Assembly (NCBI GenBank): GCA_035654775.1
Contig: DASRWB010000067.1
Span: 1-64,000 of the forward strand
From: HKST-UBA85 sp035654775
Lineage (GTDB): Bacteria > Bacteroidota > Bacteroidia > Flavobacteriales > Flavobacteriaceae
Reading direction: 5' to 3'
DNA length: 64,000 nucleotides
A program made the translations under genes and the position numbers. Positions within the stretch are counted from its first letter, which is position 1, and each line of letters opens with the position of its first letter. The notes under the pieces were generated by a model, which was given only the letters and a program-made list of their open reading frames with translations, did no database searches and had not been told where the DNA came from. Shown here in pieces: positions 15,838 to 22,950 of this stretch.

Positions 15838-17355
15838 CTATAGCAATGCATTTTGTGTCATGACATCGGGTTTTGGTATTCCCATCAATTTTAGGATGGT
15901 AGGAGCTATATTGGCCAGAATACCGCTGTTTATGTGTTTTAGTTCGTTGTCTATTAAAATTACGGGTACCGGATTAGTGGTATGTGCAGTATGAGGTGAA
16001 CCATCGGGATTCATCATTGTTTCGCAATTTCCGTGATCGGCTATAAGTAGCGTGGTATAGTGGTGTGCTAAGGCTTGTGTTACCAAATCTCTGACACATT
16101 CGTCAACGGCTTCACAGGCTTTAATAGCGGCTTTCATAACACCGGTGTGACCTACCATATCGCCATTAGCAAAATTTAAACAAACAAAATCTACTTCCTC
16201 ATTTTGAATAATCGGCAGCAAGGCATCTCGTAATTCATAGGCGCTCATTTCGGGTTTTAAATCGTAGGTAGCTACTTTGGGCGAATTTTTTAAGATACGT
16301 TGTTCCCCTTCAAAAGGTTTTTCGCGACCGCCGGAGAAGAAAAAAGTTACATGAGGATATTTTTCGGTTTCGGCAATTCGCAATTGTTTTTTGTGGTTTT
16401 TGGCCAGCACTTCACCCAATGTTTGGCTTAAATTGTCTTTTTCAAAAAGTACATGTATGCCTTTGAAGGTATCATCGTAGTTTGTCATTGTTGAAAAATG
16501 CAAACGGAGTTTGTGCATGTTCCACTCATGGAAATCTTGCTGTGTCAGGGCTTGTGTGAGTTGCCTGCCGCGGTCGGTTCTGAAGTTAAAAAACAGCACG
16601 GCATCGTCACTTTTTATTGTGGCTACAGGTTGATTTTTTTTATCAACAACTACAATGGGTTTAATAAATTCGTCTGTACAATTATTGTGATAGTTTTCTT
16701 TAACCGTAGAAATCGGATTTTCAGTATATTGACCTATACCATTAACCAAAGCATCATAGGCGAGTTTAGTTCGTTCCCAACGTTGGTCTCTATCCATGGC
16801 AAAGTACCTACCTGTGATACTGGCTATTTTTCCATTTTTGTTTTTCAGAAACGCCTGTAAGGAACTTATAAAATTAAGACCTGATTTCGGGTCTACATCA
16901 CGGCCATCTGTAAAGGCATGTATGTAAATTTCTGTTAGGGCGTATTGATTGGCTGCCTCAATAATTGCAAATAAATGATTTATATGAGCGTGTACCCCAC
17001 CATCACTTAATAAACCTAACAGGTGTAAGGGTTTGTTGTTTTCTTTGGCATATTTAAAAGTATGTTGAAGCACTTTATTAGACGCCAAGGTTTTATTTTC
17101 AATAGCCAGATTTATTTTGACCAAATCTTGATACACAATTCTGCCCGCACCTAAGTTCATGTGTCCCACTTCACTATTTCCCATTTGCCCTTCCGGAAGT
17201 CCTACATGCAGTCCGTCGGTACGCAGTGATGCGTTGGCGTATTTATTGTAGAGTGAATCTATAAATGGTGTATGAGCCTGATCAATAGCGGATACTTTTG
17301 GGTCAGGTGATTTTCCCCAACCGTCAAGAATCATTAAAATTACTTTTTTGTTCAT
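15838..17355 (-). CDS. gpmI: 2,3-bisphosphoglycerate-independent phosphoglycerate mutase
   Basis: This 505-residue manganese enzyme interconverts 3- and 2-phosphoglycerate in glycolysis. It belongs to the alkaline phosphatase superfamily: motif ILDGWG with the metal Asp at the start, the phosphoserine loop GNSEVGHMNLGAGR near residues 62-75, HAFTDGRDVDP, GRYFAMDRDQRW with substrate Arg residues, FNFRTDRGRQ, and the C-terminal NGDMVGHTG and IADHGNCE metal sites. The length is standard. A perfect -7 element precedes it, and the next gene downstream on the strand has its own promoter. Confidence 0.96.
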   Translation of the reverse strand: MNKKVILMILDGWGKSPDPKVSAIDQAHTPFIDSLYNKYANASLRTDGLHVGLPEGQMGNSEVGHMNLGAGRIVYQDLVKINLAIENKTLASNKVLQHTFKYAKENNKPLHLLGLLSDGGVHAHINHLFAIIEAANQYALTEIYIHAFTDGRDVDPKSGLNFISSLQAFLKNKNGKIASITGRYFAMDRDQRWERTKLAYDALVNGIGQYTENPISTVKENYHNNCTDEFIKPIVVVDKKNQPVATIKSDDAVLFFNFRTDRGRQLTQALTQQDFHEWNMHKLRLHFSTMTNYDDTFKGIHVLFEKDNLSQTLGEVLAKNHKKQLRIAETEKYPHVTFFFSGGREKPFEGEQRILKNSPKVATYDLKPEMSAYELRDALLPIIQNEEVDFVCLNFANGDMVGHTGVMKAAIKACEAVDECVRDLVTQALAHHYTTLLIADHGNCETMMNPDGSPHTAHTTNPVPVILIDNELKHINSGILANIAPTILKLMGIPKPDVMTQNALL

Positions 17356-17371
17356 AGCGAAAAATTCTTTT

Positions 17372-17379
17372 CAAAGATA
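17372..17379 (-). promoter_or_regulatory. -7 element upstream of gpmI
   Basis: The minus strand reads TATCTTTG, a perfect TAnnTTTG, ending 16 bases before the gpmI start. Confidence 0.6.
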
Positions 17380-17579
17380 AGGGTTTGTACGATTAAGTAG
17401 ACCATAATACGGCTTAGTTTTAAATGCCTGTCGATAGGCTAGGGTTAAAAATGAATGTAAGAAAAATATAGATAATGTTAAATAATTGTTATAACTAAAT
17501 GTGAAGCGTAACATAATTTAGTAAGTCTCGTCTTTTAAGTATAAATCAATCAAAGTATAATTAAATTAAATCTTTCATC

Positions 17580-17969
17580 ATGAAAAAAACAATCATTTTA
17601 TCAGTTATTGCCTTGGTACTTAGTTTATCATCGGTACAAGCAAACGCAGAAAATTTTGATCCACTACCTGCCTTTTCTAAAGTAGAAAATGCTAGTCCCT
17701 TTCACTTGTCTATAGTAAAGGGAGATATGGAAACCGTAAAAAAGCTTATTGAGTTGGGAAGCAATGTAAATGAAAAATGGAATGGGATGACTCCGGCCAT
17801 GTATGCAGCTCGGTACAACAAAGTTGAAATTTTACAACTTTTAATAGACAATGGAGCAAACTTAAAAACGAGATGCAGTAAAGGACATACCGCAGCGTAT
17901 TATGCAGAACTTGCAAAAGCTACCGAAGCAAAACAATTGATAATAGAGACTTTGTCTAAAAAAAGATAA
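17580..17969 (+). CDS. small exported ankyrin-repeat protein
   Basis: The 129-residue product has a signal peptide (about residues 1-23, cleavage near NAE). The mature part is almost entirely ankyrin repeats: SPFHLSIVKGDMETVKKLIELGSNVN, then MTPAMYAARYNKVEILQLLIDNGAN, then HTAAYYAELAKATEAKQLI. Ankyrin repeats mediate protein contact, here in the periplasm. Small exported proteins of this kind are common in Flavobacteriaceae and mostly uncharacterised. It is a single gene ended by a hairpin terminator shared with the convergent M48 gene. Confidence 0.85.
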   Translation: MKKTIILSVIALVLSLSSVQANAENFDPLPAFSKVENASPFHLSIVKGDMETVKKLIELGSNVNEKWNGMTPAMYAARYNKVEILQLLIDNGANLKTRCSKGHTAAYYAELAKATEAKQLIIETLSKKR

Positions 17970-17994
17970 GCTTTATTTGAATTAGTTAGTCATT

Positions 17995-18020
17995 AAATCC
18001 TCCATTTTTTTGGAGGATTT
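17995..18020 (+). terminator. terminator between ankyrin and M48 genes
   Basis: AAATCCTCCA and TGGAGGATTT form a 10-bp stem around a T-rich loop, followed on the plus strand by ATTTTTTG. It abuts the stop of the minus-strand M48 gene and may act in both directions. Confidence 0.75.
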
Positions 18021-18783
18021 ATTTTTTGTACTTTTTTATTGCCGCTTTTATTTTTTCAATTCTATTTTCAGGGTCGGGATGCGTGCTTTGAAATTCCGGT
18101 ACGCGGTTTGGACCTGCGGCATTTTTTAAAATTTCCATTACGCCAATCATTTCCTCAGGGTTGTACCCGGCGTCAATCATAAATTTAACACCAAGCTCAT
18201 CACTTTCCAGTTCATCCTCTCTGCCATTGGAAAGTAGGGTTTGTTGTCCAATTCCGCCGGCAAAATCACCCAAATCGGCACCAACCGAAGCGCCTAATGT
18301 TATGGTTTTCCAGAAATTGGCTTCGCTTATTCGTTCATTGGAGTGTTTTCCCAGTACATGTCCTATTTCGTGTCCCAGTACGCCGGCCAGCTGGTCTTCG
18401 TTTTGAAGTTTTGAAAACAAGGCATAGGTGATGAATATTTGTCCTCCGGGAAGTGCAAAAGCATTGATCGTGTTTGCATCGGAAAGCAGGTGAAATTCGT
18501 ATTGATAGGGAGTTTTGGAAGCTATGCCGGATTGTACCAACCTGTTGCCCACATTGTCAACGAAAGCCTGATATTGTTCATCAGGATATAAGCCACCATG
18601 TTGTTGTGCCATGGCGGGTGCATTTTGTAAACCTATGGCTATTTCTTGGTCAGGAGAAAGCGTGATGGTTTGTGTCCGACCGGTATAAGGGTTTTCTTCT
18701 TGCTGGCTACATTTTCTTACATAGGCAAAAGCAACTATAGCAATGCCAATAAACAACCTGATTTTAAAGTTTGAACTTCGCAT
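18019..18783 (-). CDS. M48-family metallopeptidase (Oma1/BepA-like), exported
   Basis: The 254-residue protein has an N-terminal hydrophobic segment (residues 9-21) and then a zinc peptidase domain. The HExxH motif is HEIGH (His138, Glu139, His142) followed by VLGKHSNER, and the third ligand is expected in the ELESDELG segment (Glu193). AFALPGGQIFITY before the active site is typical of the BepA/LoiP group, which degrades misfolded outer-membrane or periplasmic proteins. KCSQQEE at residue 24 could be a lipoprotein cysteine, though the lipobox (VRKC) is poor. The lone gene converges on the ankyrin gene. Confidence 0.92.
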   Translation of the reverse strand: MRSSNFKIRLFIGIAIVAFAYVRKCSQQEENPYTGRTQTITLSPDQEIAIGLQNAPAMAQQHGGLYPDEQYQAFVDNVGNRLVQSGIASKTPYQYEFHLLSDANTINAFALPGGQIFITYALFSKLQNEDQLAGVLGHEIGHVLGKHSNERISEANFWKTITLGASVGADLGDFAGGIGQQTLLSNGREDELESDELGVKFMIDAGYNPEEMIGVMEILKNAAGPNRVPEFQSTHPDPENRIEKIKAAIKKYKK

Positions 18784-18819
18784 ACGGCTTTTTGTAGGTT
18801 CAGATAAATGTACAAAAAT

Positions 18820-19278
18820 TCAGGATATCTTTTTATACATTTTGTAGTGGATTCCTATATCCTCAATTTCAAAAGATTCTCCCAAGATATTATATCCATG
18901 TTTTTTGTAGAAAGAAACGGCTTTTTCTCTGGCATTGCACCATATCAAGGTGCATTTGTTTTGCAGTAAAAATTCGCCTTTTTCCAGTAGTAAATGACCC
19001 AAGCCTTTGCCTTGGTGGGATTGTAAAATAGCCATACCGCGCAATTGATATTGTTCGGTGTCTGAAAACAGTTTGCAGGCATTTTTTAAAAATGTTGCCA
19101 CGCCTATTAACTGTGATGAGCAATACAAACCTAAATGCAAGGTGTCTTCTTTATTATCACCCTCAAGGGCGCACATTTCCCAGGGCTTGTTTTCTCTTAA
19201 TACAGGATGTCTAACCTTGTAGGTTTCCTGTGCAGAAATACACTTTATATGTACATTATAGTTCTTACTTTTATTCAC
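18820..19278 (-). CDS. GNAT-family N-acetyltransferase
   Basis: The 152-residue protein shows the GNAT pattern: a strand AMCALEGD region, LGLYCSSQLIGVATFLKN, QLRGMAILQSHQGKGLGHLLLEKGE containing the acetyl-CoA pyrophosphate loop (Q-x-x-G-K-G-L-G, about residues 96-103), and CTLIWCNAREKAVSFYKKHGY near the C-terminus. It starts at GTG 19278. The substrate is unknown. A second, unrelated-looking GNAT gene is divergent 75 bases away. Confidence 0.87.
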   Translation of the reverse strand: MNKSKNYNVHIKCISAQETYKVRHPVLRENKPWEMCALEGDNKEDTLHLGLYCSSQLIGVATFLKNACKLFSDTEQYQLRGMAILQSHQGKGLGHLLLEKGEFLLQNKCTLIWCNAREKAVSFYKKHGYNILGESFEIEDIGIHYKMYKKIS

Positions 19279-19353
19279 AATTTAGAAGTAAAATTTTTTT
19301 TGATATGGAATGAATTAATATGTAAAAGTATAACTATTTTTACAAAAAAAGAG

Positions 19354-19779
19354 ATGCAGATTCATTTCAAAATTATAGAAAAGGAGGCCGTGTTTTCTAT
19401 TCTTCCTTTGGTTGAAAAACTAAACCAAAACAGGGTTCCATTTGAGGTTTTAAAACAGCGATTTACCGAGATGATTACACAAAATTATGAATGCCTGGGA
19501 ATATTTGACGGTGATAATCTTATAGGCTGTTGCGGAATGTGGTTTTGCACCAGACATTATTCTGGAAAAAGCGTGGAATTGGATCATGTTTTTATTGAAG
19601 AAGCCTATCGCAGTAAAGGGATTGGAAAAAAAATGTGTATGTGGGTGTATAAGTATGTCCGGCAAAAAGGAGTAGAAGCGGTTGAGCTTAACGCCTATGT
19701 TCAAAATTTTGCTTCGCATAAGTTTTATTACAACGAAGGATTTAACGCTTTAGGCTATCACTTTTTAAAGAAACTTTAA
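19354..19779 (+). CDS. GNAT-family N-acetyltransferase
   Basis: The 141-residue GNAT protein begins at ATG 19354. The longer open frame upstream would run into the neighbouring divergent gene and encodes no acetyltransferase sequence, so I reject that start. The domain shows LIGCCGMWFCTRHYSGKSVELDHVFIEE, then AYRSKGIGKKMCMWV with the acetyl-CoA loop (R-S-K-G-I-G-K), and the C-terminal ASHKFYYNEGFNALGYHF. The substrate cannot be told. It has no close partner; tRNA-Gly follows. Confidence 0.85.
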   Translation: MQIHFKIIEKEAVFSILPLVEKLNQNRVPFEVLKQRFTEMITQNYECLGIFDGDNLIGCCGMWFCTRHYSGKSVELDHVFIEEAYRSKGIGKKMCMWVYKYVRQKGVEAVELNAYVQNFASHKFYYNEGFNALGYHFLKKL

Positions 19780-19798
19780 TTTTATTTTATCTTTTACT

Positions 19799-19806
19799 TA
19801 TATTTG
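19799..19806 (+). promoter_or_regulatory. -7 element of the tRNA-Gly promoter
   Basis: TATATTTG is a perfect TAnnTTTG, ending 11 bases before the mature tRNA 5' end. Confidence 0.6.
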
Positions 19807-19817
19807 TACTTAAGAAT

Positions 19818-19890
19818 GCGGGAGTAGCTCAGTTGGTAGAGCGTCAGCCTTCCAAGCTGAATGTCGCCGGTTCGAACCCGGTCTCCCGCT
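19818..19890 (+). tRNA. tRNA-Gly (anticodon TCC)
   Basis: The 73-base cloverleaf has acceptor stem GCGGGAG/CTCCCGC, D-arm GCTC...GAGC, anticodon stem TCAGC/GCTGA with loop CTTCCAA (anticodon TCC at 19851-19853), and T-arm CCGG-TTCGAAC-CCGG. The discriminator is T and the CCA end is not encoded. It decodes GGA and probably GGG. Confidence 0.97.
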
Positions 19891-19929
19891 CAAAAACTTT
19901 CTTTTCAGATAGAGAATTTCTTCCTGCGT

Positions 19930-20637
19930 TTATTTTAAGTTGCTGAGGTTTGTGCCCGGTTTTATTTCGTAAGGGGTTTTGTTTTGTTCAAAAATACGAG
20001 CTTCCAGATTTCCTTTTAAAGTGATTTGTTTTCCATGTATTTCCAACCAGCTACCTTCTCTCAGGCCTACAACGGGTTGCGGATTTATACTATGAAACTC
20101 TTTAATGCGTGCTTCCCGTGTTTCTCCCATGTGAGTTGCATTTTTGTCAGCCTCCAGATAATGCGGATTAATATTGAAGGGAACAATTCCGAGGGTTTTA
20201 AAACTAGGTGGGTACACTATAGGCATATCGTTTGTAGTTTGCATGGTAAGACCACAAATATTACTTCCTGCACTTGTGCCTAAATAACGTGTTCCTTTGT
20301 TAATAGCTTCTTTCAAAGGTTCGAATAATTTGTTTTTGTACAGCTGATTTACCAGTAAAAAAGTGTTGCCACCGCCTACAAAAATACCTTTGGCATGATG
20401 TATGGCTGAAACAGGATTTTCAAATTCATGAATTCCTTTTACGGAGATATTTAGCCCGGAAAAGAATTTTCTGACAATTGTCGTATACGCATCATAAGAA
20501 ATACCACCGGGTTTTGCATACGGAATAAATACGATTTCACTTCCTGTACTAAAAAATACTTTTAAATGCTCTTTCAGGTAATTGAGATAAGTATCTCCAT
20601 GTAATGTCGATGTACTGGCAATAATAAGCTGCTTCAT
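19930..20637 (-). CDS. pepE: dipeptidase E (peptidase family S51)
   Basis: PepE is a cytoplasmic serine dipeptidase specific for Asp-X dipeptides, using a nucleophile-elbow fold like class I glutamine amidotransferases. The 235-residue product shows FIPYAKPGG, the loop IFVGGGNTFLL (residues 85-95), the nucleophile elbow LGTSAGSNICG with expected catalytic Ser122, and the family segment PFNINPHYLEADK. The length matches the E. coli enzyme (229). A close relative, cyanophycinase, is less likely given the size. The gene stands alone. Confidence 0.92.
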   Translation of the reverse strand: MKQLIIASTSTLHGDTYLNYLKEHLKVFFSTGSEIVFIPYAKPGGISYDAYTTIVRKFFSGLNISVKGIHEFENPVSAIHHAKGIFVGGGNTFLLVNQLYKNKLFEPLKEAINKGTRYLGTSAGSNICGLTMQTTNDMPIVYPPSFKTLGIVPFNINPHYLEADKNATHMGETREARIKEFHSINPQPVVGLREGSWLEIHGKQITLKGNLEARIFEQNKTPYEIKPGTNLSNLK

Positions 20638-20750
20638 TGACTTTTTTGTTGTAAATTTATGTAATACTGTGTTTTAACAAAAGTTTATATACATTTTACT
20701 TTAAAATTAAGATTTCTAGTTGTTAATTTACTAATATTTAGCCGTGCATT

Positions 20751-21557
20751 ATGATACGAATATTACTTCTTTTTTTTCTGATACCTGCAACAATATTAGC
20801 TCAAGATACTGAAAGAGTAACTATTGAAGGCAGAATAATAGCCAATGACAACGATGTGGAAAACGTCACAGTATTTAATGCTTCGTCAAATAAAGGAACC
20901 ATTACCAATATCAATGGAGAATTTACCCTTGAGGTTGCTCTTAACGATATGCTTACCCTATCGGCACTTCAGTTTCAACAGTTAAAAGTTACCATAAGCC
21001 AAGATGTTTTAAACACCAAAAGACTTACTGTATTTTTGGTAGAAAGGGTAAACAAGCTCAGCGAGGTTGTACTATTGCCTTACGGACTTTCAGGAAATAT
21101 CGCTTCAGATATAAGTAGTATAGAAACTTTTAATCCGGACCTAGACGCTATTTATTTTGGAGTAAACGATATAAGTTCCTATGAATTTCCTGATGATTAC
21201 CAAAGTAGCGTAGAAAATATAGCCATGAATCAGGGACACATAAGATATGGGCTTGATATTGGCGCCATTTTAGGCGTTGTCGCTGTAAATATTTTTGGTA
21301 AAAACGAAGCTAAAAACAGTCAGCTGCAAAAAATAGCGGAAACCTCAAAAAATAAAAAACTCACCGATGTATATGCACATGCCTTTTTAAGCAGTGCCTT
21401 AAATATACCTCAAGATAAAGTGACTGAATTTATTGGGTTCATTGAGCGCGAACCTTTCGATTACACCCTTTTAAACGAAGGAAATGAAATGAAGCTTTTA
21501 GAATTTTTAGTAACTAAAAGAAAAGCATTTTCAACCAATAACAGTGATAAAAATTAG
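20751..21557 (+). CDS. exported CarboxypepD_reg-like protein, copy 1
   Basis: The 268-residue product has a signal peptide (about 1-17, ending LAQD). An N-terminal carboxypeptidase-regulatory-like beta-sandwich domain follows: VTIEGRIIANDNDVENVTVFN, then TNINGEFTLEVALNDMLTLS and a final strand with LVERVNKLSEVVLLPYGLSG. This domain is often found in front of TonB-dependent barrels, but no barrel follows; the C-terminal 150 residues are helical and unrecognised. The next gene is a paralogue overlapping it by 14 bases. Both precede a DUF6702-like gene and an M1 peptidase, a neighbourhood often seen in Flavobacteriaceae. Confidence 0.82.
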   Translation: MIRILLLFFLIPATILAQDTERVTIEGRIIANDNDVENVTVFNASSNKGTITNINGEFTLEVALNDMLTLSALQFQQLKVTISQDVLNTKRLTVFLVERVNKLSEVVLLPYGLSGNIASDISSIETFNPDLDAIYFGVNDISSYEFPDDYQSSVENIAMNQGHIRYGLDIGAILGVVAVNIFGKNEAKNSQLQKIAETSKNKKLTDVYAHAFLSSALNIPQDKVTEFIGFIEREPFDYTLLNEGNEMKLLEFLVTKRKAFSTNNSDKN

Positions 21558-22314
21558 GCTTTTACTTATACTTTCGTTGTTAACTTACAACAGCTATTTA
21601 GCTCAACAAACAGAAATTGTAGGAAAGGTAAGCAGTACAGACAATGTAGAAAATATACATGTACTGAACAAAACCTCAAAACAGTATACAACAACCAATA
21701 GTCAAGGACGCTTTAAAATGCTGGTAAAACTGGGAGATACTTTAACTTTTTTGTCTATTCAGCACAAACAAAAACAAGTACTGATAAATCAAGAAATGCT
21801 AAATGCAAAAAAAATAAATATAACACTTGAAGAACGTATAAATGAGTTAAGCGAAGTGATTTTAGGCAAAATTTTAACCGGCGATTTAGGTTCAGATATT
21901 ACCACTTTTGAAGAAAAACCAGCCTTAAATTTTTGGGATGTAGGTATTCCGGGATATAAAGGAAAACCAAAAACACAAAGCGAAAGAAGGTTGTATGAAG
22001 CCACAACAGGAGCAGGAATTATACCACTTAACCCTATACTAAATGCGATTTCAGGCAGAACAAAAAAACTAAAAAAACGTGTTAAGTTGGAAGCCATTGA
22101 TGAGCTTATGGACAAGATTATAAGCCAACAGGCACAGGGTTTTTTAAACGTGTATCCACTGGAAAAACACAGGCAAATGGATTTTTTCTATTTCTGTTCA
22201 GAAGATGAAACCTTCGAAAAAAGATGCAAGAACAAAACACAAATTGAAATATTTGAATTCTTAAAAGAAAAGTACAACGAGTATACGGCAAATTTACAGG
22301 AACAAAAAAATTAA
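21544..22314 (+). CDS. exported CarboxypepD_reg-like protein, copy 2
   Basis: The 256-residue protein is a paralogue of the upstream product: signal peptide (start GTG 21544, ending YLAQQ), the same beta-sandwich (VGKVSSTDNVENIHVLN, TNSQGRFKMLVKLGDTLTFLS, ERINELSEVILGKILTGDLGSD) and then a different, Lys-rich C-terminal part. The 14-base overlap with the preceding stop implies translational coupling. The role is unknown; cell-envelope location is expected. Identity with copy 1 is clear in the first 120 residues and weak afterwards. Confidence 0.8.
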   Translation: MIKIRLLLILSLLTYNSYLAQQTEIVGKVSSTDNVENIHVLNKTSKQYTTTNSQGRFKMLVKLGDTLTFLSIQHKQKQVLINQEMLNAKKINITLEERINELSEVILGKILTGDLGSDITTFEEKPALNFWDVGIPGYKGKPKTQSERRLYEATTGAGIIPLNPILNAISGRTKKLKKRVKLEAIDELMDKIISQQAQGFLNVYPLEKHRQMDFFYFCSEDETFEKRCKNKTQIEIFEFLKEKYNEYTANLQEQKN

Positions 22315-22379
22315 AAAAACAACCTTTGGAACATTTTTTGAGAAAGAAACAATAACTTTATGTCCTTTGTAAAAACCAA

Positions 22380-22880
22380 ATGAAATACCCTTATTTAATA
22401 GTCTTTTTGTTTATTCCCTTAGTAGCATTTACTTCCATACACAAGTATTACGTAAGCCTAACACAAGTGGATTACAATGCCAAAGCCAAAGCGATACAAA
22501 TCACCATGAATGTTTTTATTGATGATTTTGAATTAACCTTAAATAATACTTACGGAAAACAATTTAATTTAGCTACACCTGAAGAACTACAAGACAGCAA
22601 CCATTATTTTGAAGACTATTTAGCCAAACATTTCAAAGTAAAACTCGAAGGTGAAAAGATGAACCACAGCTATATAGGTAGAGAATACAAAGGCGATGTG
22701 GCCTATATTTATCTTGAAATAGAACACATAAACCATGTAAAATCAATTGAAATAGAAAACACGGTACTTTTCGAATATTTTACAGACCAAAAAAACCTAA
22801 TAAAATTAAAAATAAACGATACGTTTGACAGCTTGTTACTTACCCAAGACAATGCTAAAGGTTTGTTAAATTTTCAATAA
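22380..22880 (+). CDS. DUF6702-like exported protein
   Basis: The 166-residue product has a signal peptide (about 1-18) and then HKYYVSLTQVDYNAKAKAIQI, ending with a strongly patterned beta structure (YIYLEIEHINHVKSIEIENTVLFEYF). The start of the mature part, HKYYVS-x-T, and the MNVFIDDFE segment match the small DUF6702 proteins that regularly precede an M1 peptidase gene in Flavobacteriaceae. The function is unknown. It lies 70 bases before the M1 gene in the same direction and may share its transcript. The family name is from memory of this neighbourhood and not from a search. Confidence 0.75.
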   Translation: MKYPYLIVFLFIPLVAFTSIHKYYVSLTQVDYNAKAKAIQITMNVFIDDFELTLNNTYGKQFNLATPEELQDSNHYFEDYLAKHFKVKLEGEKMNHSYIGREYKGDVAYIYLEIEHINHVKSIEIENTVLFEYFTDQKNLIKLKINDTFDSLLLTQDNAKGLLNFQ

Positions 22881-22950
22881 ATACAAATTCAAATACGCCC
22901 AAAATAGTAAATTAAACCCGTAAACTTATAAATTCAAGAATCACTTAAAA

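Noticed and set aside
17426..17439. GCCT...AGGC hairpin upstream of the ankyrin gene
   Set aside because: A 4-bp stem is expected by chance and no promoter or T tract accompanies it.
19207..19353. 49-codon upstream extension of the second GNAT gene
   Set aside because: It runs into the divergent GNAT gene on the other strand and encodes no acetyltransferase sequence; ATG 19354 starts the domain.
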